Assembly: GCA_003161835.1 (NCBI GenBank)
Contig: PMNO01000560.1
Coordinates: 2,975-9,510, forward strand
Direction: 5' to 3'
Length of the DNA: 6,536 bases
DNA from: Myxococcales bacterium
GTDB lineage: Bacteria > Myxococcota_A > Polyangia > Fen-1088
The position numbers and the translations under genes were made by a program. Under the pieces are notes generated by a model. It had not been told where the DNA came from. It saw nothing but the letters and a program-made list of their open reading frames with translations, and made no database searches. Positions 1 to 5,199 of the stretch are shown piece by piece. Position 1 is the first letter of the stretch. Every line of letters starts with the position of its first letter.

Positions 1-513
1 GTTCTCCGCCGGATCGAGCAGGGCGGGCAGCCGCCATTCATCCTTTTCCCCGGGAGGCGCGGGGGCGCCGGGGCTGCGGTACATGGCGGGCTGGATGCGC
101 AGCAAACCGGCGCCGAGGCGGGATTCACGGCCGGCCTTGCAGCTGCTTTGCACGAACATCAGCCCGGCCAGCAAGAATGGGTCGACCTTCGCTTCGGTGG
201 CGGCAGATTGAACGAGATCACCCAACGGTGGTCCGCCGGCGCCATCGGCGGCGGTAGCGGTTTCCGCGGCCGGCTCGGTGACGGGACCGCGCGCGCACAA
301 GTGCGCCACGCTGACGCGAAAGCGCTGCGGATCGATCGGCGCCGGTTCGGCCGGTTCCGCTGGCCACCGCCCCAGATCGCGAAGTTGGTGTGCGGGTGGC
401 GGGGCGATCGGGGGCTGACGGGCGGTCCATGGCCGCCGCGCCGCTCCCGCCGGCATCGGGAAGGCGGCGGCCAACGCGATTGCCAACAGGACTCGTGCGA
501 TATCGCGCGACAA
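1..513 (-). CDS. Secreted SLT (lytic transglycosylase-like) protein lacking the catalytic Glu, partial
   Basis: This frame stays open for 171 codons from a TTG start at 513 and runs off the left edge, so the C-terminus is missing. Residues 1-24 form a Sec signal peptide: a short basic n-region (MSRDIARV), a Leu/Ala core, and an AGA|A cleavage site. A Pro/Ala-rich stretch follows (about 25-90). From about residue 97 the sequence fits the SLT fold: a helix (GDLVQSAATEAKVDP), then LLAGLMFVQSS, S131, G134-A135, GLLRIQP (136-142) and LLDPAEN at the edge. In active SLT enzymes the 'ESS' Glu is the catalytic acid; here that position is Gln122. The Gln of the 'GLMQ' motif is Arg139, and one residue is missing just before that motif. 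A non-catalytic peptidoglycan- or glycan-binding role is therefore more likely than cleavage. TTG is chosen because no in-frame ATG or GTG lies upstream and the signal peptide begins there. The gene is divergent from the HD-domain gene. Confidence 0.72.
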   Translation of the reverse strand, partial: MSRDIARVLLAIALAAAFPMPAGAARRPWTARQPPIAPPPAHQLRDLGRWPAEPAEPAPIDPQRFRVSVAHLCARGPVTEPAAETATAADGAGGPPLGDLVQSAATEAKVDPFLLAGLMFVQSSCKAGRESRLGAGLLRIQPAMYRSPGAPAPPGEKDEWRLPALLDPAEN

Positions 514-622
514 GGCTCTATTTATCTCACGTTTTTGGTTACAGATGTATCGCCTAAATGCGCGGGCCGCCCCAATTTGTCGTGACGGGATGGGGTAGGC
601 TGCGCCGGACAGCCCCGCAGCC
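514..622. promoter_or_regulatory. Divergent intergenic region between the SLT-like and HD-domain genes
   Basis: This 109-bp gap separates two divergently transcribed genes and so should hold both promoters. The part from 514 to 560 is clearly richer in A/T than the flanking genes. On the minus strand a GATAAA hexamer (521-526) lies 7 nt before the TTG start and resembles a -10 element. I found no convincing -35 partner for either direction, so no promoter is placed exactly. No good Shine-Dalgarno motif precedes the ATG at 623. Confidence 0.4.
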
Positions 623-2005
623 ATGACACCACCGCCGATAGCGCCTTCCCGCCGCTCCCGGGTCTTTCGCGATCCCGTTCACGGCGATATCACGTTTCCG
701 CGGGGGCCGTTTCAGCACCTGCTGGAGCAGGTCATCGATACCGAGCTGTTCCAGCGGCTGCGCGGCATTCGACAAACGGCGGTCATGAATTTGGTTTTTC
801 ACGGCGCCGAACATTCACGGTTCGCCCATTCGATGGGCGCCGCGCACGTGGCCGGCCTGATGTTGGAATCCGCGGCCCAGAACAGCGGATTCGAGATCTC
901 GGTGCGGGAGCGCGAGGAAACCATCTTGGCGGCGCTGCTTCACGATGTGGGGCACGGGCCCTTTTCGCATTCGCTGGAAGAGATCATCGGTCCGGCGTTC
1001 GCGCACGAACGCATGTCCGTGCGCATCCTGACCTCACCCGGGTCCGAGATCTGTCGTTTGCTTTCCGACTACGATCCGGCCCTGCCCGACCGACTGCGCG
1101 CCTTCATAGAATACGCCTCGCCAGGAACGGGGGGTCGCCGACACTGGACCCATCAGATTGTGTCGAGCCAGCTGGACGCCGACCGCCTGGACTATCTGGC
1201 GCGGGATGCGTTGATGGCCGGTATCCGAACCCACACCTTCGATCTGGGACGCCTGGTGCGGTCCTTGGTGGTGATCGATGAAGATCTGGTCGTGGACGCG
1301 CGGGCGCAGGACATCGTCGAGGCGTTCTTGCTGGCGCTCGATCAAATGTACGGGACCGCGTACTACCACAAGACGGTGCGGGCGGCGTCGCTGCTGCTCG
1401 AGGCGACCATCCGGCGTGCCCTGGACCTGGCGCGCGACGATCCCACCGGCGCATGGCGCGATCAGCTGTTTGCCGTGCGGGGCGGCCGAAAGGACGCCTT
1501 CTACGCGCTGTTGACCGAAGGCGACCGGATCGCGTTGGACGATTTTGTCCGCCTGGACGAGGCCTATGTGATGTCCCTTTTCAGTCAGTGGCGGGACGCC
1601 CCCGATCCGACCCTGTCGGAACTGGTTTCCGCTCAGAGGACGCGCCGGTTTCCCAAGATGGTGCGGTTGCCGATCGAAACCAAGGCATTCTCCTCCGCCG
1701 AGTGGATCACGGCGGCGAACGAAGCGGCCGCGATTTTCAAACACCGTTTCCCCGATCGCGATCCGCGCTATTACGTCCATTTCGACGAGCCCGAACGACT
1801 GTCGTACAAGCGCTACTCCCCCGGAGGCGGGGCCGAGCCCATTCGCCTCACGGCCGCCGGCGGCACCGCGCGACCCATCGAATCGGATCCGCGAAGCATC
1901 GCCAACAACCTGTCCAACCGGCTGTACGTCCCGCGCTTGTTCGTGCCCGAACAGATACGCGACGAGGTCGAACGCAAGCTGGGGACGTCGCCTGGGCCGG
2001 CATGA
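623..2005 (+). CDS. HD-domain phosphohydrolase (SAMHD1/COG1078-like, probable nucleotide triphosphohydrolase)
   Basis: A 460-residue cytosolic protein of usual length for COG1078. It opens with RVFRDPVHGDI (residues 13-23), the typical N-terminal signature of this group. The four metal-binding positions of the HD fold are all visible: His69 in HSRFAHSMG, His107-Asp108 in LLHDVGHGPFSH, and Asp187 in LDADRLDYLARD. They match the His, His-Asp and Asp ligands of human SAMHD1 and bacterial dNTP triphosphohydrolases. His111 and His116 are also conserved. Family members remove triphosphate from (d)NTPs, often under allosteric nucleotide control. The substrate cannot be read from the sequence, and some homologues act on other phosphate esters. 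The C-terminal third (about 270-460) is less recognisable. The ATG at 623 puts the signature near the N-terminus as expected, though no Shine-Dalgarno motif precedes it. The gene stands alone and converges on the Cys-rich lipoprotein gene 64 bp downstream. Nothing nearby suggests a defence role. Confidence 0.9.
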   Translation: MTPPPIAPSRRSRVFRDPVHGDITFPRGPFQHLLEQVIDTELFQRLRGIRQTAVMNLVFHGAEHSRFAHSMGAAHVAGLMLESAAQNSGFEISVREREETILAALLHDVGHGPFSHSLEEIIGPAFAHERMSVRILTSPGSEICRLLSDYDPALPDRLRAFIEYASPGTGGRRHWTHQIVSSQLDADRLDYLARDALMAGIRTHTFDLGRLVRSLVVIDEDLVVDARAQDIVEAFLLALDQMYGTAYYHKTVRAASLLLEATIRRALDLARDDPTGAWRDQLFAVRGGRKDAFYALLTEGDRIALDDFVRLDEAYVMSLFSQWRDAPDPTLSELVSAQRTRRFPKMVRLPIETKAFSSAEWITAANEAAAIFKHRFPDRDPRYYVHFDEPERLSYKRYSPGGGAEPIRLTAAGGTARPIESDPRSIANNLSNRLYVPRLFVPEQIRDEVERKLGTSPGPA

Positions 2006-2055
2006 AGAACCCGCAGATGCCGCCGACCGCCGCACGAAAACACGGCCGGGGTGAC

Positions 2056-2071
2056 GAGGTCGGGTGACCTC
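2056..2071. terminator. Inverted repeat at a convergent gene junction, possible terminator hairpin
   Basis: GAGGTC and GACCTC form a perfect 6-bp stem around a GGGT loop. It sits between the stop of the HD-domain gene (2005) and the end of the convergent lipoprotein gene, overlapping the latter's stop codon (2070-2072). Neither strand has a T-run after the stem, so this is not a canonical intrinsic terminator. A role in ending transcription from both sides is inferred from position only. Confidence 0.3.
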
Positions 2072-2576
2072 AGCCGCCCGCGCACGGGCTGAAAGAACCT
2101 TTGTCGCAGCTGGTGGCGCAATTGGCCTCCAGCATGAAAGCCTCGAGCTCGGTGGGCTGCCCCCGCACCACCGCGCGCGACTGGGGGGCCGGAGAATCGA
2201 TCGACGTCGCCGATGCGCCGATCGGCACGTCGTTCCCGCTGGCGTCGACCGGAACCAGGGACATCAGGTACTGCCCCGGTGGCACCAAGAAGGGCGTTGC
2301 ACCGGTCTTTCGATCGCACGCGAAGCGGCATTCATCCAGCCCGGCGCACGGCTGACTCGCCCCATCGGGATCGGAGACCAGATTCAGGCGGACGAAGGCG
2401 ATGCTCGGATCGGCGCACTTGCAGTCCGTGATGGCGCGTCCGTCGCGGGCGAAGATTGCCCAGGACACCTCGACCGCGCCTCCGTTGATTTCCACGCAGC
2501 CCGGGCTGCTCGCGCCGACGAACGTCCAGGCCCAAGCCACGGCGACCCAGCGGAGGTGGCGTGTTGCGCGTCCCAT
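2070..2576 (-). CDS. Cys-rich putative lipoprotein of unknown function
   Basis: A 168-residue protein with no recognised catalytic domain. Residues 1-26 look like a lipoprotein signal peptide: basic start ([10 protein letters not shown]), a hydrophobic core rich in Val, Ala and Trp, then SSPGC with Cys27 as the probable lipidated residue. The lipobox is imperfect, as it lacks Leu at -3, so plain secretion is possible. Eight more Cys follow: 52 and 54 (DCKC), 77, 83, 87, 153, 157 and 165. The even number suggests disulfides in an oxidising compartment. The short alternating strands ([33 protein letters not shown]) suggest a small beta-sandwich. My recollection is that similar unnamed lipoproteins occur in myxobacteria, but I could not check this. 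It is divergent from msrA and convergent with the HD-domain gene. The ATG at 2576 has no clear Shine-Dalgarno motif but gives a well-formed signal peptide. Confidence 0.75.
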   Translation of the reverse strand: MGRATRHLRWVAVAWAWTFVGASSPGCVEINGGAVEVSWAIFARDGRAITDCKCADPSIAFVRLNLVSDPDGASQPCAGLDECRFACDRKTGATPFLVPPGQYLMSLVPVDASGNDVPIGASATSIDSPAPQSRAVVRGQPTELEAFMLEANCATSCDKGSFSPCAGG

Positions 2577-2675
2577 GCGCGATGGACGCTAGCAGCGCCC
2601 CCCGAAGCCCGCAACGGCGCTCCGGCTCACGCCGAGCGACTGGCAAGAACCTGTTCCTCGGTACAGAATCGGGTC
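2577..2675. promoter_or_regulatory. Divergent intergenic region between the Cys-rich lipoprotein gene and msrA
   Basis: This 99-bp gap must carry the promoters of both flanking genes. Toward msrA, CTGGCA (2640-2645) and CAGAAT (2664-2669) each match 4 of 6 consensus positions for -35 and -10, with an 18-bp spacer. The -10-like box ends 6 nt before the ATG, which would give a leaderless or nearly leaderless mRNA. The matches are weak, and nothing comparable was found toward the lipoprotein gene. Confidence 0.3.
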
Positions 2676-3341
2676 ATGATCTTTCAGCCGCAGAAGCTGG
2701 CTCTTCCTCGCCCTGAACAGGCTCTGCCCGGTCGGCCTGAGAAGATAGCTGTCCCGGAAAAACACTTCGTTCTGGGCACCCGCCTGATCCCGCCGTTTCC
2801 CGATGGGATGCGCCTCGCGCTTTTTGGGATGGGGTGTTTCTGGGGCGCCGAGAAAGGATTTTGGAACGAGCCGGGCGTCTACAGCACGTCAGTCGGGTAC
2901 GCCGGCGGGTTGACGCCCAACCCCACTTACCGCGAGGTGTGTTCGGGACTGACGGGCCACACCGAGGTTGTGCGGGTGGTGTTCGATCCACATGCGATCT
3001 CCTATGAGCGCTTGCTGGCGCTGTTCTGGGAGGGTCACGATCCCACCCAGGGCATGCGGCAAGGGGGCGACGTTGGCACGCAGTATCGATCCGCCGTGTA
3101 CACCCACGACGACGAGCAGGCCCACACCGCTCGCGCATCGCGCGCGCTCTATCAAAAAGCGCTGAGCGAGGCGGGTCAGGGCGACATAACGACCGAGCTC
3201 GGCGCCGCGCCGGAGTACTTCTACGCGGAGGACTATCACCAGCAGTACCTGGCCAAGAACCCCGACGGATACTGCGGTCATGGCGGTACCGGTGTCGCGT
3301 GCCCGATCGGGGTTCTGGGCGCGCGCGCGGTGAAGTCCTAG
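2676..3341 (+). CDS. msrA: Peptide-methionine (S)-S-oxide reductase MsrA
   Basis: A 221-residue protein that lines up end to end with the longer, E. coli-type MsrA. It reduces the S-epimer of methionine sulfoxide, free or in proteins, using thioredoxin as reductant. The catalytic motif GCFWG places the nucleophilic Cys at residue 54. Other conserved blocks are GYAGG (74-78), [39 protein letters not shown], and [14 protein letters not shown] [11 protein letters not shown] near residue 181. The resolving cysteines are Cys200 in GYCGHGG and Cys209 in ACP. Their 9-residue spacing is one more than in the E. coli enzyme, as I recall it, and matches the GVxCP form of animal MsrA. The N-terminal 'ALPGR' segment (16-20) is also typical. 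The frame is open much further upstream, to 2064, but that part is antisense to the lipoprotein gene; the ATG at 2676 gives the expected N-terminus. No msrB lies nearby. It converges on the AI-2E family gene with an 8-bp gap. Confidence 0.97.
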   Translation: MIFQPQKLALPRPEQALPGRPEKIAVPEKHFVLGTRLIPPFPDGMRLALFGMGCFWGAEKGFWNEPGVYSTSVGYAGGLTPNPTYREVCSGLTGHTEVVRVVFDPHAISYERLLALFWEGHDPTQGMRQGGDVGTQYRSAVYTHDDEQAHTARASRALYQKALSEAGQGDITTELGAAPEYFYAEDYHQQYLAKNPDGYCGHGGTGVACPIGVLGARAVKS

Positions 3342-3353
3342 CGCCTCGGCTAG
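3338..3353. repeat. Inverted repeat spanning both convergent stop codons (msrA and AI-2E gene)
   Basis: CTAGC (3338-3342) and GCTAG (3349-3353) flank a 6-nt loop. The TAG stop of msrA (3339-3341) lies in the left arm, and the TAG stop of the minus-strand gene (3350-3352 read in reverse) lies in the right arm. The stem is only 5 bp and no T-run follows on either strand, so terminator function is doubtful. Confidence 0.4.
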
Positions 3354-4504
3354 CTCCGATGGTGCTCAGGTTCCGACTCCGCGGCAGGTGCGTCGGGTGA
3401 ATTAAGCGGGGTCGCGGCCAGGTGGAGGCGGTCACGCCGGATGCGCAGGATCTCGCGCGCGACGATCTGAATCGTCGCGGCGGCCGGGACCGCCACCACG
3501 GCGCCGAAGATGCCCCCCAATTCACTGAAGAAGAGGATCGCGAGCACCACGACCAGGGGATTCACGTGTACGGTGCGTCGGAAAATGATGGGCGACAGCA
3601 CCTGCCCCTCGAACTGCCCGTAGGCCAAGAAATAGATACCGCAGGCGATACCGGTGCCGGTCCCGCCCGTCGCCAGCGCGATCAGGGTGACGGTCGTCCC
3701 GAGCACCACCGGCCCCGCGTAGGGGATCAGACTGCTCAGACCGCTCACGATTCCCATGGGGAGGAAGAAGGGGACACCCGCGATCGCCAGGAAGATCGTG
3801 GTGAGCGTGGCGTTGACCAGGCAAATGAGACCGAGGCCGAGCAAGTAGCCGCCAATGGATCGGTAAATCTTTTCCATGAGGGCCGTGTACAGGGAGCGGC
3901 GCTGAGGGAGGGTTTCGCGCAGGAACTCATGCACCAGCTCACCTCCGAAGATCAGCATGAAGATCGTCAGGATCACGACGGTCGCCACCGCCGCCACCGC
4001 ACTCAACACGCCGCCGAGCACCGCCAGCACGGGTGCGGCCGCTCCCTCCAACATTTTTGGCAACTGGCGTTCAAAGTCCGCCAGTTGCCGAGCGATGTGG
4101 ATCCGATCATCCACGCCGTGGAACAGGCGCGTGGAGCGAACCGCCAGGAAGATGTCGGGTAGCCGCAGGAACAGCGCCTTACCCTGGCTGACGGCCACCG
4201 GAATGACCGTGAAACCCAATCCGACGATGACCCCGCCACACGCCAGGAGCACGACCGCGATCGCCGGGCCCCGCGGCAGGCTCCTCCGTTTCAGGAGAGA
4301 CACCCCGTGGTCCAATGCCACCGCGATCATCAGCGATGCGATCGCCAACGTGAGCGCCAGCATGGTTCGGCCGACGAAGCTCACCGTCGCCCAGATGGCG
4401 AACGCTCCCAGAGTGACGGTAAAGACCGTCTTGAGCGATACCTGCGAGGGGCGCGGCGATAGGCGGGGCGAGGGGCGCGGGTCGACCGGCGGGGGATGAG
4501 TCAC
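3350..4504 (-). CDS. AI-2E family multispanning inner-membrane protein (PerM/UPF0118 type)
   Basis: A 384-residue membrane protein with the layout of Pfam AI-2E_transport. A Pro/Arg-rich cytosolic tail (1-24) precedes hydrophobic segments at about 27-45, 46-64 and 79-104. A soluble central stretch (about 105-152) follows, then a hydrophobic run (about 153-186), and further segments at about 215-241, 245-277, 279-296 and 313-349. Family signatures are clear: PFFLPMGIVSGLSSLIPYAGP (start at 245), EGQVLSPIIF (299-308), HVNPLVVVLAILFF (313-326) and GGIFGAVVAVPAAA (330-343). A hydrophilic basic tail ends the protein. Members have been linked to autoinducer-2 export and to Na+/H+ antiport, but most are uncharacterised, so no substrate is assigned. 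The start is GTG at 4504: an in-frame TAG lies six codons upstream, and a nearby ATG at the gene's 5' side is in another frame. It is divergent from lspA and convergent with msrA. Confidence 0.93.
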   Translation of the reverse strand: MTHPPPVDPRPSPRLSPRPSQVSLKTVFTVTLGAFAIWATVSFVGRTMLALTLAIASLMIAVALDHGVSLLKRRSLPRGPAIAVVLLACGGVIVGLGFTVIPVAVSQGKALFLRLPDIFLAVRSTRLFHGVDDRIHIARQLADFERQLPKMLEGAAAPVLAVLGGVLSAVAAVATVVILTIFMLIFGGELVHEFLRETLPQRRSLYTALMEKIYRSIGGYLLGLGLICLVNATLTTIFLAIAGVPFFLPMGIVSGLSSLIPYAGPVVLGTTVTLIALATGGTGTGIACGIYFLAYGQFEGQVLSPIIFRRTVHVNPLVVVLAILFFSELGGIFGAVVAVPAAATIQIVAREILRIRRDRLHLAATPLNSPDAPAAESEPEHHRS

Positions 4505-4568
4505 GGGAACACCGACTGCATCCTAGCCTCAGTCTTGATCTAACGGAATCAAACGGTGAAGGCGCAGG

Positions 4569-4593
4569 CCCCCCACACAGGCCCGCCCCCCCC
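4569..4593 (-). other. Potential G-quadruplex-forming tract (G-rich on the minus strand)
   Basis: Read on the minus strand, the tract has a run of eight G, then C and GGG, a 7-nt spacer CCTGTGT, and a run of six G. Four runs of at least three G can be chosen with loops of 1 to 7 nt, so it meets the usual quadruplex pattern. It lies 65-90 nt upstream of the AI-2E start and 60-85 nt upstream of lspA. Folding and function are inference. Confidence 0.4.
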
Positions 4594-4609
4594 TCGCGCC
4601 TCTCCTCGA

Positions 4610-4639
4610 CAGACATTGCGGTCGCCGCCGGGGTATACG
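4610..4639 (+). promoter_or_regulatory. Possible promoter of lspA
   Basis: CAGACA (4610-4615) and TATACG (4634-4639) each match the sigma-70 -35 and -10 consensus at 4 of 6 positions, with an 18-bp spacer. Transcription would start near 4646, only a few bases before the ATG at 4654, leaving almost no leader. That fits the lack of a Shine-Dalgarno motif, but the matches are modest and the call is speculative. Confidence 0.25.
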
Positions 4640-4653
4640 ACACTGCCAACCCC

Positions 4654-5199
4654 ATGACGACTGAGAGACGGGCGCAAATCGGAAAGATGGTCGGGTTCAC
4701 GATTCCGGCCGCGGTGTCCTTGCTCGTGGATCAGGTCACCAAACAGTGGGCGCGGACCGCGCTCGGCCCCGAGGGGTCCGGCAAGATGCGCTCGGTCATC
4801 GGCAAGGCACTGACGTTCCACTACGCGGAGAACCCGGGCATCGCTTTCAGCATGTTCCGCGATCTGCGCGGAGGGAGGTTCGTGTTGGCGGCGCTGGCCG
4901 TCGCGGCGCTCGTGATGGTGATTCGCTACCTCAAGGGAACCGATCCCGCCCACCGGCGGCTGCACATTGCCTTGGGGCTGATCGCCGGTGGCGCGGTCGG
5001 CAACCTGATAGATAGGTTGCTCTATGCCCGGGTGGTGGATTTCATCCTGGTCGACCTGGATGTCTGGCCGCTGGATCCGTGGCCGGTGTTCAACGTGGCG
5101 GACATCGTCCTGGTGGTCGGCGTCGGCTTGATCGCCCTCGATGTTCTGGTCAACCGGGGCCGACAGGACGGCGCTCCGGCGGGCGGCATCACCAGTTGA
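4654..5199 (+). CDS. lspA: Lipoprotein signal peptidase II (prolipoprotein signal peptidase, LspA)
   Basis: A 181-residue inner-membrane aspartic protease that removes the signal peptide of diacylglyceryl-modified prolipoproteins. The length is slightly above the usual 160-170. All family motifs are present: DQVTK (26-30) at the end of the first membrane segment, ENPGIAFSMF (59-68), GGAVGNLIDR (112-121), VVDF with catalytic Asp129, and VFNVAD with catalytic Asp150. Hydrophobic segments lie at about 13-27, 74-93, 104-116 and 149-168. The connecting loop LVDLDVWPLDPWP (132-144) is of the usual kind. The start ATG at 4654 gives a short cytosolic tail; no Shine-Dalgarno motif precedes it. Unlike many proteobacterial lspA genes it is not next to ileS. 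It stands alone, and its last 11 bases overlap the end of a convergent lipoprotein gene, itself a likely substrate. In Myxococcus xanthus several lspA paralogues exist and LspA is the target of antibiotic TA (myxovirescin), so this may be one of several copies. Confidence 0.96.
   Translation: MTTERRAQIGKMVGFTIPAAVSLLVDQVTKQWARTALGPEGSGKMRSVIGKALTFHYAENPGIAFSMFRDLRGGRFVLAALAVAALVMVIRYLKGTDPAHRRLHIALGLIAGGAVGNLIDRLLYARVVDFILVDLDVWPLDPWPVFNVADIVLVVGVGLIALDVLVNRGRQDGAPAGGITS

Larger units (their letters stand above)
4505..4653. promoter_or_regulatory. Divergent intergenic region between the AI-2E gene and lspA
   Basis: This 149-bp gap holds the promoters of both flanking genes. It contains an inverted repeat TTGAT-N8-ATCAA (4535-4552), a possible weak operator near the AI-2E gene. 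A C-rich tract (4569-4593) is G-rich on the minus strand. A hexamer pair AGGCGC (4560-4565) and GCGCCT (4596-4601) brackets that tract. Closest to lspA is a TATACG box (4634-4639). Confidence 0.45.

Noticed and set aside
148..585. Plus-strand open frame of 145 codons
   Set aside because: It is antisense to the SLT-like gene, its protein is rich in Arg and Gly with no domain, and the minus-strand frame has a signal peptide and SLT motifs.
623..2005. HD-domain gene as part of a phage-defence (dNTP depletion) system
   Set aside because: Although dNTP-hydrolysing HD enzymes can act in defence, this one stands alone beside unrelated genes with no sensor, toxin or mobile-element partner in the window.
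1034..2035. Minus-strand open frame of 333 codons opposite the HD-domain gene
   Set aside because: It is a long antisense frame typical of GC-rich DNA; the plus strand has all HD metal-binding motifs and the antisense protein has no recognisable pattern.
2064..2675. Upstream extension of the msrA frame by 204 codons
   Set aside because: The extension is antisense to the lipoprotein gene and has no domain; MsrA alignment begins just after the ATG at 2676.
3422..4162. Plus-strand frame of 246 codons rich in Asp, Glu, His and Gln
   Set aside because: It is the shadow of the transmembrane segments of the AI-2E family gene; its composition is what antisense of hydrophobic codons gives.
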